Counted from the stretch's first letter, positions 9,090-18,072 are shown. The stretch is 48,564 nucleotides of DNA from Lutispora saccharofermentans (GCF_024363565.1 NZ_JAJEKE010000026.1:1-48564); one strand, 5' to 3'. A program made the numbers and translations. Notes: generated by a model from the sequence alone, not told the origin.

Positions 9090-9121
9090 GACAGTTAAAG
9101 CTGTGTTAAGCTCCAACTGTC
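9090..9121. terminator. bidirectional terminator between marR-type gene and amino acid ABC operon
   Basis: GACAGTT and AACTGTC form a 7-bp stem with an inner pairing of AAGCT/AGCTT. The minus-strand transcript ends with a T5 run; the plus-strand tail is ATATTTTCT. Confidence 0.7.
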
Positions 9122-9136
9122 ATATTTTCTATTGAT

Positions 9137-9859
9137 TTAAAGGACTTTGCTTAGAAATTCCCTGGTTCTGGCGTTTTGAGGATTATTGAAAATTTCCTGC
9201 GGAGTTCCCTCTTCTGCTATAAGACCGTTGTCCATGAACAATATCCTGCTGCCGACTTCTCTCGCAAAGCCTATCTCATGTGTCACTACCACCATGGTCA
9301 TGCCTTCTGCCGCCAGCCTTTTCATTACTTCCAAAACCTCTCCCACCATCTCGGGATCAAGAGCTGATGTAGGCTCATCAAAGAGCATTACCTCCGGCGA
9401 CATGGCCAGCGCTCTTACTATTGCAATCCTCTGTTTTTGCCCTCCTGAAAGCTGGTTCGGATAACTGCCAGCTTTATCCTCAAGTCCGACCCTCCTCAGC
9501 AAATCCAGGGCTTCTTTTTCGGCTTCTTTCTGGCTCTTCTTTTTTAGCTTTATGGTCGCTAAAGTTATATTTTTCATAACAGTCATATGAGGAAAAAGGT
9601 TGAACTGCTGAAATACCATGCCCATCTTTTCTCTTTGTTTATCTATATTTGTTTTTTTGCTGTTCATTATCGTGTCTTTAAATAATATTTCGCCGTCATC
9701 CGGCACTTCAAGCATATTAAGGCATCTGAGAAAAGTGCTCTTTCCAGAGCCGCTTGGACCTATAACAACAACAACCTCTCCCTTTTCTATATGAGTATTG
9801 ATGCCTTTTAAAATATGAAGCTTTCCGAATCTTTTATGCAAATTTGATACTTTAATCAC
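9137..9859 (-). CDS. polar amino acid ABC transporter, ATP-binding protein (GlnQ type)
   Basis: 240 residues, the usual length for this family. Walker [10 protein letters not shown] (about 33-41), Q-loop [14 protein letters not shown], signature LSGGQKQR, Walker [15 protein letters not shown] and switch His VVTHEIGF are all intact. FPHMTV after the Q-loop and the LDPE ending of Walker B are typical of amino acid importers. It is the last gene of a binding protein-permease-ATPase operon and overlaps the permease by 8 bases. Actual substrate (glutamine, cystine, arginine or another) is not readable. Confidence 0.93.
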   Translation of the reverse strand: MIKVSNLHKRFGKLHILKGINTHIEKGEVVVVIGPSGSGKSTFLRCLNMLEVPDDGEILFKDTIMNSKKTNIDKQREKMGMVFQQFNLFPHMTVMKNITLATIKLKKKSQKEAEKEALDLLRRVGLEDKAGSYPNQLSGGQKQRIAIVRALAMSPEVMLFDEPTSALDPEMVGEVLEVMKRLAAEGMTMVVVTHEIGFAREVGSRILFMDNGLIAEEGTPQEIFNNPQNARTREFLSKVL

Positions 9860-10541
9860 TTACTCTCATCCTCCTCTCAAGCAAACCAACAAGCTTGGAT
9901 GCCGTAAAAGTGATGGAAAAATATATAACCGCAGCTACTATGAGGGGCTCAAAGCCCTTCGCCGTAGCGCCTCTTACAATATCTCCGGCCTTAGTAAGCT
10001 CCATTATCCCAATTACTGATACGACGGAGGTTTCCTTAATCAAGGTAACAAATTCATTTCCCAATGCAGGGAGTATATTTTTGAAGGCTTGGGGTACTAT
10101 TACATACCGCATTGCCATCGACTTTGTAAGCCCCAATGATCTGGCGGCTTCCATCTGCCCTTTGCTGATGGATTGTATGCCTGCCCGGATGATCTCAGCT
10201 ACATACGCTCCGCTATTGATTGCCACCGCTGCGGCTCCTGCCATAAAATCCGATGAATCATAACCTATCAGCTTTGACAGTGCAGGTATCTCCGGAAAAC
10301 TGATATATTGTGTCACACCAAAATAAAGTATCATTATTTGAATCAATATCGGTGTGCCTCTGATGATTTCAATATATGCCACTGCGACATATTTCAAGGC
10401 TTTATTATCCGACAATCTCAGCAATGCAAACATAAGACCCAATATTATGCCAAAGAATAATGCTATACAAGTAAGAAGTATCGTATTTTTTGCACCGTTT
10501 ATATAATACCAAGCGTATTTATCTAAAAATAAAAAGCTCAA
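9852..10541 (-). CDS. polar amino acid ABC transporter, permease
   Basis: 229 residues with about five membrane helices. The HisM/GlnP-type permease signature is clear: [20 protein letters not shown], then [27 protein letters not shown] (the EAA loop), and [22 protein letters not shown]. The start is TTG at 10541, with GGGGGAG five bases upstream. It lies between the binding protein and ATPase genes and completes a type I importer. Confidence 0.93.
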   Translation of the reverse strand: MSFLFLDKYAWYYINGAKNTILLTCIALFFGIILGLMFALLRLSDNKALKYVAVAYIEIIRGTPILIQIMILYFGVTQYISFPEIPALSKLIGYDSSDFMAGAAAVAINSGAYVAEIIRAGIQSISKGQMEAARSLGLTKSMAMRYVIVPQAFKNILPALGNEFVTLIKETSVVSVIGIMELTKAGDIVRGATAKGFEPLIVAAVIYFSITFTASKLVGLLERRMRVSD

Positions 10542-10607
10542 AGTTTCTCCCCCTACAACTGCTTCCTCACATTTTCAAAAAATTATAATTATTCATTTAA
10601 ATCAGCC

Positions 10608-11393
10608 TTATTCTGCAGCTTCAGAAGAAAGCTTTATTGCCTTTGTCACATACTCGTCTATTTTGCCCTCATCAGCAAGTCTTTTTAATGTTTTGTCAAC
10701 CTGCTCAAGCAGCTTTGTGTTTCCTTTTGCAACGGCTGCCGCTGCTCCCCCGACTTCATCCTGCACCTGTACTTCACTTATGATGAGTTCAGGATTTTCT
10801 TTGACATATGCTTTTGCAACAGGCAGCTCCACAATAATAGCATCGCATTTTTTTGATTTAAGATCCAAAACAAGATCTCCAACCTTTTTTAGAGTTTTTA
10901 ATTGGCATCCTGCCAATTGAGTGCTGGCTATTTTTTCTTGGGAAGTGCCTTGCTGTACTGTCACCTTCACATCTTTGAAATCCTCGGCAGTTTTATACTT
11001 ATCTTTGTCTTCTGCTCTGATAACGACTCCTTGTTCAGCCTTATAATATATCTCTGAGAAATCTGCATTCTTTCTTTTTTCATCATCAGGAGTCATGCCC
11101 GCTAAAACCATATCGATCTTCCCCGCTTCAAGGGCGCCTAACAGTGCTGCGAAATCCATATCCTTGATCTCAAGCTCTTTTCCCATGTCCTTTGCAATCT
11201 CTGCTGCGATATCAATATCAAAGCCTACTATATTATCTTTTCCTCCATCCATCATGTGAAACTCGTAGGGTGGATAATCCGCACTTGTACCTACCACAAG
11301 TTTATCTGCTTTTTTCCCGCATCCCGCAAAAGATAAAGCTATAATTGCTACAACAGTTAGCAAAATTAATTTTTTTAACATCTTTTTCAACAT
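10608..11393 (-). CDS. amino acid ABC transporter, substrate-binding lipoprotein
   Basis: 261 residues. The signal peptide ends in a lipobox (LSFAGC, Cys25), so the protein is lipid-anchored outside the membrane. The mature part is a family 3 solute-binding protein: VGTSADYPPYEF, VGFDIDIAAEIAKDMG, FAALLGALEAGKIDMVLAGMT and TVQQGTSQE. The Asp and Arg contacts for an alpha-amino acid are probably present. ATG at 11393 has AGGAGG five bases upstream. It is the first gene of the importer operon, with a promoter candidate about 50 bases upstream. Confidence 0.93.
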   Translation of the reverse strand: MLKKMLKKLILLTVVAIIALSFAGCGKKADKLVVGTSADYPPYEFHMMDGGKDNIVGFDIDIAAEIAKDMGKELEIKDMDFAALLGALEAGKIDMVLAGMTPDDEKRKNADFSEIYYKAEQGVVIRAEDKDKYKTAEDFKDVKVTVQQGTSQEKIASTQLAGCQLKTLKKVGDLVLDLKSKKCDAIIVELPVAKAYVKENPELIISEVQVQDEVGGAAAAVAKGNTKLLEQVDKTLKRLADEGKIDEYVTKAIKLSSEAAE

Positions 11394-11440
11394 TTCTTCC
11401 TCCTAACATCTCATCATCTATAATTTATTCACGAATCAAC

Positions 11441-11469
11441 ATTATACACTTAATCGCATTATTATGCAA
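11441..11469 (-). promoter_or_regulatory. sigma-A type promoter for the amino acid ABC operon
   Basis: The minus strand reads TTGCAT (11464-11469), 17 bases, TATAAT (11441-11446). The -10 is perfect and the spacing ideal. A small inverted repeat (GCAT-AATA-ATGC) lies between the two elements and could be an operator. Confidence 0.55.
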
Positions 11470-11527
11470 TACTTTTGTATAAATAATCGTACTTATGTTT
11501 GAGGTCCTCGATCTGGAGATATTATTA

Positions 11528-11697
11528 CCATGCTTGAACGAGACTTCATTCAGAGGGGGATTCAACCCCCACTGAATGTTAGTCGAGTCCATAGAAGGTG
11601 AATTGCCCCACAGGGGCAAGAGAGGCTGCCCTGGGGCACTGGACTTAGCGGCTCTTGACACCCGCCGCCTATAGAGGCGGGTGTCTTAGAGCGGGTT
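11528..11697 (-). ncRNA. structured ncRNA candidate, HEARO/omegaRNA-like, without IscB
   Basis: About 170 bases that are far more GC-rich than their surroundings and fold into consecutive strong hairpins. Going 5' to 3' on the minus strand: a perfect 10-bp stem (11676-11685 with 11657-11666) closed by outer AGAGC/GCTCT; stems built from TGCCCC/GGGGCA around 11604-11636; and a CATTCAG-GGGGG hairpin at 11547-11578. It then ends in GTTCAAGCATGG. The order and the motifs AGCCGCTAAGTCC and GTCTCGTTCAAGCATGG resemble, from memory, HEARO RNAs (the guide RNAs of IscB nucleases). No IscB or transposase gene adjoins it. A 78-codon reading frame across it is rejected as a gene. Strand and family are inferences. 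Confidence 0.55.
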
Positions 11698-11876
11698 AGT
11701 TCAGTGATCAACAATTAAAAGTGCAATTAAGGGCTTATGGCTGTCACAGCTAATGTTAATCGTACATAATATGGTAGTACTTAGATACTTATTTTCTTAA
11801 TGCTGCACACTTAAGATAATTCATCGAATATATAGGGATTCTGCAGCAAAATATCAAACTTTTGGCGGTGTTTGAC

Positions 11877-13283
11877 GTGAATATTAAATATAAGCTTGCA
11901 TCAGTTGTATCAAAGACATTATGCAAGGTGTGCAGAGCTGTGAGATTCGGAGGCACATCTTTTCCCGGTAAAGCCGCATCTATAATATATCCGAACGCAT
12001 TAAAAGAAGCAGCTAAAAATTATAAAATAATCATGGTCACCGGAACCAATGGCAAGACAACAACAACCCATATTATAGGCCAGATCCTTGAAGAGAACGG
12101 CATCAAATATATAACAAACAAGTCAGGGGCAAATTTAACGGCGGGAATTGCCAGCACTTTTCTCAATTCAATAAAGCTTTTAGGAGAATCGCCTGTTCGG
12201 ACTGCATTGATTGAAGTTGATGAGGCGGCATTCAATAAAATATGTGATTTTGTCGAGCCTGACATTTTGATCGTTACAAATTTCTTCAGAGATCAGCTGG
12301 ACCGCTATGGAGAGCTTTATTCAACTCTGAATAATGTCAGGCTCGGGGTGCAGAAATTAAAAAACACCAAGCTCATATTAAATGCGGATGATTCCATGTG
12401 TGCGTCCCTCGGCAGAGGCAGCGATAAAAAGCTTGTGTATTTCGGGATCGGCCCCAATGCATACAAGAATGCTGAGAAGCCAGCTTATTCGGATGCGATG
12501 TATTGTATCTATTGTAAAAATAAGTACATCTATTCTAATTATATATATGGACATCTGGGTGGATTTAGATGCACTAACTGCGGCTATATGAGGCCGCCTT
12601 CCAGCATTACATGTTCCAATATCGATGAATTGAACAGTTCTGACTCTCTGATTCAGATATCAATTGAAAGCTCGGAAGGCAATAAAATTAAAAAAGAGTT
12701 ATATAAGACCAAGATAGGCTTGCCAGGGCTTTATAACATATATAACTCTTTGGCAGCTCTATCTTGTGGGGTTGTTTTGGGCTTGCCCGTAAAAAATTCT
12801 TTAAAATGTCTTGGCAGCCTGAAAAGTGGATTTGGGAGAATGGAAGAAATTGACGCAGGGAATAAGAAAATCTGGATAATTTTAGTGAAAAATCCCTCCG
12901 GCTTCAATCAGGCTATTGATTTGCTTACAAAAGCAGAAAAACAAAGCCAAATTGCCCTCATAATAAATGATAAGGTTGCCGACGGAACCGATATTTCATG
13001 GCTATGGGATGTGAACTTTGGAAAGCTGCAGCGGGCGTCGGAGGAAACCGGCAATATTTTTGTTTCCGGCATCAGAGCAGAGGACATGGCCCTAAGATTA
13101 AAATACGATGATTTCAATACAGCGAAAATAAGTATAATAAAAGATTATGACAAAATGATATGCGAAGGCTTAGATAATTCATTGGAGGACAGTAGTTTTT
13201 ATATATTGGCGTCCTATACTGCAATGCTTGATATCAGGAAGCACCTGAAGGACATGTTTGGGCTCAAGGAATTCTGGGAGTAA
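11877..13283 (+). CDS. murT: lipid II isoglutaminyl synthase, Mur ligase-like subunit MurT
   Basis: About 468 residues. It activates the alpha-carboxyl of D-Glu in lipid II with ATP so that GatD can amidate it to D-isoglutamine. Visible features: the N-terminal FGGTSFPGKAA stretch; P-loop TGTNGKTTTT (about residues 55-65); a Cys4 zinc ribbon (Cys210, 213, 232, 235) inserted in the central domain, a MurT hallmark; and in the C-terminal domain KNPSGFNQ and DGTDISWLWD, where the GatD-contacting Asp lies. I chose GTG at 11877 because GGCGGTG precedes it by six bases; TTG at 11862 is the alternative. gatD follows after 42 bases. Confidence 0.93.
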   Translation: MNIKYKLASVVSKTLCKVCRAVRFGGTSFPGKAASIIYPNALKEAAKNYKIIMVTGTNGKTTTTHIIGQILEENGIKYITNKSGANLTAGIASTFLNSIKLLGESPVRTALIEVDEAAFNKICDFVEPDILIVTNFFRDQLDRYGELYSTLNNVRLGVQKLKNTKLILNADDSMCASLGRGSDKKLVYFGIGPNAYKNAEKPAYSDAMYCIYCKNKYIYSNYIYGHLGGFRCTNCGYMRPPSSITCSNIDELNSSDSLIQISIESSEGNKIKKELYKTKIGLPGLYNIYNSLAALSCGVVLGLPVKNSLKCLGSLKSGFGRMEEIDAGNKKIWIILVKNPSGFNQAIDLLTKAEKQSQIALIINDKVADGTDISWLWDVNFGKLQRASEETGNIFVSGIRAEDMALRLKYDDFNTAKISIIKDYDKMICEGLDNSLEDSSFYILASYTAMLDIRKHLKDMFGLKEFWE

Positions 13284-13325
13284 AACGGCAGGCTGCGTAC
13301 TTAGGAAATATAGAGGTGTAAAAAT

Positions 13326-14075
13326 ATGTATGAACTCAGGATATGTCATCTTTATCCAAACTTATTGAATTTATACGGAGATATAGGAAATATTAAAACT
13401 TTAAAAAAACGTTCAGAATGGCGCGGAATAAGCGCAAAAGTAATAAATTTGACTATTGGCGAGAGTTTCGTCCCCGAAAACTATGACATAGTTTTTCTTG
13501 GAGGCGGTCAAGATTATGAGCAAGAAATTGCACAAAATGATTTGCTGAAGCAAAAATCCAATGAAATTAAAAATGCAATAAAAAATGATAAAGTCTTTTT
13601 ATGCATATGCGGCGGATATCAAATGCTCGGCAAGTTCTACAAAACCTGGGATGGCAAGGAGATCGAATTCCTCGGTGCACTAGATCTCTGGACGATAGGA
13701 AGCAAAAAAAGGATGGTAGGAAATATCGTATTTCAATGCGACTTCCTTCAATCAGAGGATTGTGACGGAAGAATAGTGGGTTTTGAAAACCATTCCGGGA
13801 GAACCTATCTTGGCCCGGAAGTTAAACCTCTGGGAAAGGTCTTAAGCGGATACGGAAATAACGGCGAGGATGGATACGAGGGTGCAATCTATAAAAATGT
13901 ATATTGTTCATATTCTCATGGCAGCTTGCTTCCTAAAAACCCTGCATTAGCCGACCATCTGATCACAAAAGCACTGAAGCAGAAATATAAAGATTTCACC
14001 TGTTTATCACAGCTTGATGATAAATTTGAAATTTTAGCTCATGATTCAATGATCAAAAGGGTGATAGGTAAATAA
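13326..14075 (+). CDS. gatD: lipid II isoglutaminyl synthase, glutamine amidotransferase subunit GatD
   Basis: 249 residues, class I (CobB/CobQ-like) glutaminase that supplies ammonia to MurT. The nucleophile lies in FLCICGGYQMLG (Cys95) and the catalytic His in YSHGSLLPKNP (about His198). HLYPNLLNLYGDIGNI at the N-terminus and FENHSGRTYLG are also family features. The length matches known GatD proteins. It is cotranscribed with murT, a conserved Gram-positive pair. Its stop codon sits inside a terminator hairpin. Confidence 0.93.
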   Translation: MYELRICHLYPNLLNLYGDIGNIKTLKKRSEWRGISAKVINLTIGESFVPENYDIVFLGGGQDYEQEIAQNDLLKQKSNEIKNAIKNDKVFLCICGGYQMLGKFYKTWDGKEIEFLGALDLWTIGSKKRMVGNIVFQCDFLQSEDCDGRIVGFENHSGRTYLGPEVKPLGKVLSGYGNNGEDGYEGAIYKNVYCSYSHGSLLPKNPALADHLITKALKQKYKDFTCLSQLDDKFEILAHDSMIKRVIGK

Positions 14076-14088
14076 AATGCCTATCACC
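14060..14088. terminator. bidirectional terminator after gatD
   Basis: GGTGATAGG and CCTATCACC form a perfect 9-bp stem around the gatD stop codon. The plus-strand tail contains TTTTTATTT and the minus-strand tail CTTTTG, so it can serve both gatD and the converging acetyltransferase gene. Confidence 0.85.
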
Positions 14089-14647
14089 TTGTCCTTTTTA
14101 TTTCCAGCCACTCTGTTTTCAATAAATCCATATATACTGCATCACTAAAAGCTCCTTTTCTGCTGTCAAAAAAACCTTCTCTGATAATCCCTATTTCCTT
14201 AAAGCCCAGCTGCTTATATAATTTATGCGCTCTTTCATTGTCTATCATTGAGGTCAGCTCAATCTTGTTGAGATTAAGCGATCTGAATAAAAAATCTATA
14301 AAATGATATAGAGCATCCTTCCCATAGCCTTTCCCCTGTTCCACCATCTCACATATCTTAATGCCAAATTCACATTTCTGGTTTCTTGGACTCCAATCAG
14401 CATAATTAATTTCACCTATCGGTTCCATAGTGGCTTTTTTGCAGATGATAAACCTTTTCTTTTCCGGTAAAATATTGTAGTTTTCAATCTCATTAGTGAT
14501 ATTTCTTCTGATCGCTTCTTTGCTTTGCATTGTTCCAAAAGGAAAAGTTGCATGAGCCATCATCTCCCCGTCGTTTCACCATTTATATAGATAATCTTCA
14601 TCTCCCAGCTCTAATTGTCTGATAATAACATTCTCTCCTATTATCAT
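14084..14647 (-). pseudogene. RimJ/RimL-type acetyltransferase gene interrupted by an in-frame TGA
   Basis: Read from ATG at 14647, the frame gives a typical RimL start (IIGENVIIRQLELGDEDYLYKW), then TGA at 14576-14578, then NDGEMMAHATFPFG and the rest of a normal acetyltransferase (acetyl-CoA loop QGKGYGKDAL, then HKLYKQLGFKEIG). Homologues usually have a second Trp at the stop (KWWND), so a TGG to TGA change is likely. The true start overlaps the upstream stop as ATGA and has GGAG upstream. The downstream part could reinitiate at 14563, where GGGGAG precedes ATGATG, but would lack the first strand and helix. It could be a real nonsense mutation or a sequencing error. Confidence 0.75.
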
Positions 14648-15510
14648 AGTACACTCTCCTCCCACTCTCTCCATGCTTTCTTAATCTCATTGATCAACCA
14701 TTCTCCGTAAAAATAGTAATAGCCTTCATGATCCTTTATAATTACCCAATCTAACTGCTCCGTACACCAATAAATATCAAATCCATCTATATAATAAGGA
14801 TCAAATACAGACAAATCCATTATATATGAAGCAGTACCTATACCCCCCGTATTTATTTCATAGATTTGACTTGTTTCCTGCTGTCTTAAGATATTAATGA
14901 TTTCATCTGAACCAATCTCTATTTTAAGATCTTCTTCCTTAAAGCACAAAGTCATTTCTTTTTCCAGGCCAGGTTTATAGCATACTGCATGTATTTTCCT
15001 TTTTATTTCACTTATTTCATTTTCTGATAATGCCCTTCTATAAAATAAAGGTGCTGCGTTTATTAAATCTTCTTCACATATATTATTGATATACTCATAA
15101 AATTTTTTCTTTTCCGCATTACAGATTTCTATTTTTACTTCATCCGAAATATCAAAATGTTTTCGTCCATCTATTTCAGATTCATGACATGAATGTATGA
15201 CTGATTCTTTAATTTGACTTAAAGAGTAAAAGTTTTCCGGCGTATTGCCCTCTATTTTCCTTAAGATTGCTTCTAATATTTCTATTTTAATATTCCAATA
15301 AGGATGGCTTTCACTAAGTTCATCAATCAATCTTTTTACTTCGACATCGTCTTTGAATTCATTCGTTGACTTAATGTAATCGCAATTATTTTTTTTATAG
15401 ATTTTATTGAACCGCTCACCTATTTCCATGTTTCTATTTTTTATATCAGTCAATATATCAATCAGATATCTTCTTGATATTGTATGAAATCCGGCAATTC
15501 TATCCTTCAC
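14644..15510 (-). CDS. protein of unknown function
   Basis: 288 residues, soluble, Glu/Lys/Ile-rich and mostly helical in its first 200 residues. The C-terminal 60 residues are aromatic-rich (DWVIIKDHEGYYYFYGEWL), which suggests a small beta-rich binding domain. I recognise no family. GTG at 15510 has GGAG about 11 bases upstream. Its stop overlaps the start of the acetyltransferase as ATGA, so the two are coupled. Confidence 0.7.
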   Translation of the reverse strand: MKDRIAGFHTISRRYLIDILTDIKNRNMEIGERFNKIYKKNNCDYIKSTNEFKDDVEVKRLIDELSESHPYWNIKIEILEAILRKIEGNTPENFYSLSQIKESVIHSCHESEIDGRKHFDISDEVKIEICNAEKKKFYEYINNICEEDLINAAPLFYRRALSENEISEIKRKIHAVCYKPGLEKEMTLCFKEEDLKIEIGSDEIINILRQQETSQIYEINTGGIGTASYIMDLSVFDPYYIDGFDIYWCTEQLDWVIIKDHEGYYYFYGEWLINEIKKAWREWEESVL

Positions 15511-15575
15511 GCTTTGATCATCTCCTTATGAATTAATAAAAATCCGGGCACCGATGGAGCTGCATTACTCTTATA

Positions 15576-16094
15576 TCAGCCTAAATCATGAGAATACACT
15601 ATATCAAAATCATTTTCATTTACAATAGACAGTTCCATTTTCACAACTTTCCCACTGAATTGAGCAAATTTTTTTGCCATTTCACCAACAATAGCGCCCA
15701 GGTTTTCCGTTTCGCTATGATAAAGAGATATATGAGGCAGCCATAGACCGCTTTCTGCCCTTGTCCACTTATTGCAATAAGAATCATATTCTTGATGGTA
15801 TTCCTCATAATACCTCAATAGTTTTCCTGAAGTAGAAGGTATACAAGCTATGCAGTCAGTTGTCAGTAATCCTAATGCCGTACAGCTGATATCGAAGGAT
15901 TCTTTCCCTTCTACAAACTTTTTAGTGTATTGTATAATCTCCTCTACATCAATATCAATAAAATTAGCACAAGTAATATGTCCATAGATAGGGTTATATT
16001 CAATATCAAATACTTCTAAAGCCTTTCTGAGCATTTCTAATTTCTGGTTAGTTGTCTCATCTAATACCCAAATAGCACATACCTCATTAACCAT
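15576..16094 (-). CDS. 2H phosphoesterase / 2'-5' RNA ligase-like protein
   Basis: 172 residues. The two H-x-T/S catalytic motifs of the 2H superfamily are present about 110 residues apart: GHITCANF near residue 41 and PHISLYH near residue 131. Such proteins cleave cyclic phosphodiesters or 2'-5' linkages; the actual substrate is unknown. The start is ATG at 16094, with GGAGG five bases upstream; a TTG 12 bases further up has no site. It has space on both sides and may be monocistronic. Confidence 0.8.
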   Translation of the reverse strand: MVNEVCAIWVLDETTNQKLEMLRKALEVFDIEYNPIYGHITCANFIDIDVEEIIQYTKKFVEGKESFDISCTALGLLTTDCIACIPSTSGKLLRYYEEYHQEYDSYCNKWTRAESGLWLPHISLYHSETENLGAIVGEMAKKFAQFSGKVVKMELSIVNENDFDIVYSHDLG

Positions 16095-16148
16095 TTGTAC
16101 CTCCAAACTTTATATAAATAATCCTTATGTCACGTAGTATACAAGGTA

Positions 16149-16330
16149 CTAAACATAGTATTTGCTGTACCACCTTGGAATTTTATCTTGAAAGCAATCC
16201 TTTAAATAATGCACTTTCTCCGGCTTTATCGACATATCATCGGCTTCCATCATTTTACTTACATATGTAGATATTACTATATATGTTTCGCTATTTCTAC
16301 ATACTATTGCTATTAATCTGATCAACGTAA
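16149..16330 (-). pseudogene. 3' fragment of an unidentified gene
   Basis: About 60 in-frame codons, read from about 16330 to TAG at 16149-16151, have protein-like composition (SETYIVISTYVSKMMEADD, then KVHYLKDCFQDKIPRWYSKY). No start or ribosome site is visible, and the open frame runs straight into the GC-rich terminator arm at 16334. It looks like the C-terminal end of a protein whose front has been lost. The family is not recognised. Confidence 0.45.
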
Positions 16331-16347
16331 AAGGACGCCCCTTAGTT

Positions 16348-16367
16348 AGTCCTTAATAAGACAGTAG
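16348..16367 (+). repeat. left inverted end of the decayed element
   Basis: TAGTCCTTAATAAGACAGTA. Pairs with 18230-18249 at 18 of 20 bases; the two mismatches are adjacent. Confidence 0.7.
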
Positions 16368-16395
16368 TATTCCGAGGTATGGCATAGCGTAAAAG

Positions 16396-16897
16396 CTACG
16401 CCATTTCTTCATGTATCGGGGTATTCAATTCCGGCAAAATCCCCACCAAATCATAGCTGATGTGAATATTCTGCCTGCGCTTTCCGTCCGACTTATTCGG
16501 TGCTTCTACAAACACCTTGCTAACCAAATCATTCAAGATGGTGGGCGTTAGTTCCGTTGTTGATGGCAATGAAGCGAATGCCTTTTTCAACAAACAGAAC
16601 CTCGGTGTAAAATTCTACCTTTAAGTAGTCACGCCCAAGTCTGGACATATCCTTGACGATAAGTGTTTTGACCTTTCCCGCTTCAATCTGCTCCAGCATA
16701 TCGTTCCAGCCAGGGCGGTCAAAGTTGGTTCCCAAAAATCCATCGTCCATGAAGAAAACCGGGTTAGAAAAATGATTGTCCTTTGCGTACTTACTCAAAA
16801 TGGCTTTCTGATTGACAATGCTGTTGAAATCCCCTTACAGTTCATCGTCACGGGAAAGCCGAAGATACAAGGCTGTGATTGTTTCAGACTGCCGCAT
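16396..16897 (-). pseudogene. large serine recombinase, broken (nonsense codon plus internal deletion)
   Basis: From ATG at 16897 (GGAGGAAA upstream) the frame encodes a typical resolvase N-terminus: ETITALYLRLSRDDEL with the catalytic Ser, then TAA at the place of a Gln in relatives. It continues in frame with NQKAILSKYAKDNHF, GTNFDRPGW and VKDMSRLGRDYLKVEFYTE to GIRFIAINNG near 16553. There it jumps frame into the C-terminal tail (ELTPTILNDLVSKVF, GKRRQNIHISYDL). Relatives have about 500-550 residues, so some 350 codons are deleted. The product cannot be active. Confidence 0.85.
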
Positions 16898-16928
16898 GTT
16901 TTCCTCCTTTTCCGGGCAGTTTGCCAAA

Positions 16929-16954
16929 TGACGGCTTTTTTTTATATGCCGTCA
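16929..16954. terminator. stem-loop between recombinase relic and AraC-type gene
   Basis: TGACGGC and GCCGTCA form a 7-bp stem with an A/T-only loop, 50 bases downstream of the AraC-type stop codon. The tail is not T-rich, so termination is uncertain. Confidence 0.4.
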
Positions 16955-17005
16955 CAGGCAGAATAGCTATACTATTTCAATTAGCGTTTAGGCAGTAGAT
17001 TTTAT

Positions 17006-17971
17006 TTACTTCCGCACTGGTCTGATATACTTAAAATGCCGTTCTGGATTAAAATAAAAGTAAATTATTCTACCGGGGGAAGTATCAAAGCAGTAACCAG
17101 TACCTGCAAAATCAAAGGTTGCCATTGCCTTTTCAATCTTTTCCTCCACACTACGATTTTCCTGCTCATAGTCGAATGGTCCATGTTCAAAAACAATATA
17201 CTCTGCTTCTGGAACATCTATCATAAGCATTTGTGGTGGTACTTCGCCTTTATAATCAAAAGGAAGGCGTACACCATGACACTCTGTACGTGGAATACCC
17301 CAATCGCAAAGTCTGCCGTTCGGGTCATTGATATACGCCATAATTTGACCACTGCCGCTGTTAGCTTCGCTCCCTCCATCGTCGTCCAATTTGCCCTTGA
17401 TACTATCGAGCAAGCCGCAAATTGTTTCGTAGTCCTGTCCCGGAATAAGACTTTGCTTTTGCCAAAAATCCCAATACCCATTACTCTCATAGTTTTTAAT
17501 GTGCAAAAATTTGTGTGCGGGAATGGTTACAAAATAAATTTTAACATCACCTGTAGATTTTATCATTCCAATCTCTCCTAATCCTAAAAAGTAACGGTCG
17601 AAAGGGTTTATTTTTGTACGAAGAACGACAGGCGTAGGCTTTTTTCGGTATTCACTTGGAGCTACACCATATGCTCCTTTGAAAGCTCTTGTAAACGCTT
17701 CATGTGATGAAAAACCATAATCAAAAGCAATATCCAAAAGGCTTTTTTCACCATCCCGAACCTCTTTTAGTGCAAAGGCTAATTTTCTATGCCGCAGATA
17801 ATCCCTAAATTGCATACCCGATATTTCTTTGAATTTTCTCGTTGTATAAAATTCGGAATAACCCAGCCTGCGAGAAAGAAAGCGTAGTGTCAAGGCTTCA
17901 TCATTATAATTTTTAATACATTTGTCAATTTCATCAACGATTATTTGAATTTGCTTCTGCCACTCGTACAT
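17006..17971 (-). CDS. AraC family regulator with GyrI-like effector-binding domain
   Basis: 321 residues. The first 110 are two AraC helix-turn-helices: ALTLRFLSRRLGYSEFYTTRKFKEISG and SLLDIAFDYGFSSHEAFTRAFKGAYGVAPSEYRK. The C-terminal 170 residues are a GyrI-like/SOUL-related ligand domain (VKIYFVTIPAHKFLHI, then EAEYIVFEHGPFDYEQ), a pairing known from SoxS/Rob-type drug-responsive regulators. Effector and targets are unknown. GAGGTG precedes ATG at 17971 by nine bases. It lies inside the decayed element and is probably cargo that outlived the mobility genes. Confidence 0.88.
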   Translation of the reverse strand: MYEWQKQIQIIVDEIDKCIKNYNDEALTLRFLSRRLGYSEFYTTRKFKEISGMQFRDYLRHRKLAFALKEVRDGEKSLLDIAFDYGFSSHEAFTRAFKGAYGVAPSEYRKKPTPVVLRTKINPFDRYFLGLGEIGMIKSTGDVKIYFVTIPAHKFLHIKNYESNGYWDFWQKQSLIPGQDYETICGLLDSIKGKLDDDGGSEANSGSGQIMAYINDPNGRLCDWGIPRTECHGVRLPFDYKGEVPPQMLMIDVPEAEYIVFEHGPFDYEQENRSVEEKIEKAMATFDFAGTGYCFDTSPGRIIYFYFNPERHFKYIRPVRK

Positions 17972-18072
17972 TCATCTGTTCACCTCGTTTCAACCACCCT
18001 ACATTTATTATAAAGAAATAGAGAGGTTACTGCTTGATTTTACTTGCTGTTATTCATATTATAAACGGAGAA

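Noticed and set aside
9137..11393. T-box or other amino acid riboswitch before the ABC importer
   Set aside because: The promoter lies only about 50 bases before the start codon, leaving no room for such a leader. The structured RNA is upstream of that promoter.
11425..11661. 78-codon minus-strand reading frame with a Pro/Gly/Trp-rich product
   Set aside because: It lies across the hairpins of the structured RNA, has no ribosome binding site, and its composition is that of translated stem-loops.
14084..14647. UGA read as Trp or selenocysteine
   Set aside because: The TGA stands where relatives have Trp, no selenocysteine hairpin is evident after it, and other genes in the window use TGA as a normal stop (for example 34445, 35244 and 3130).
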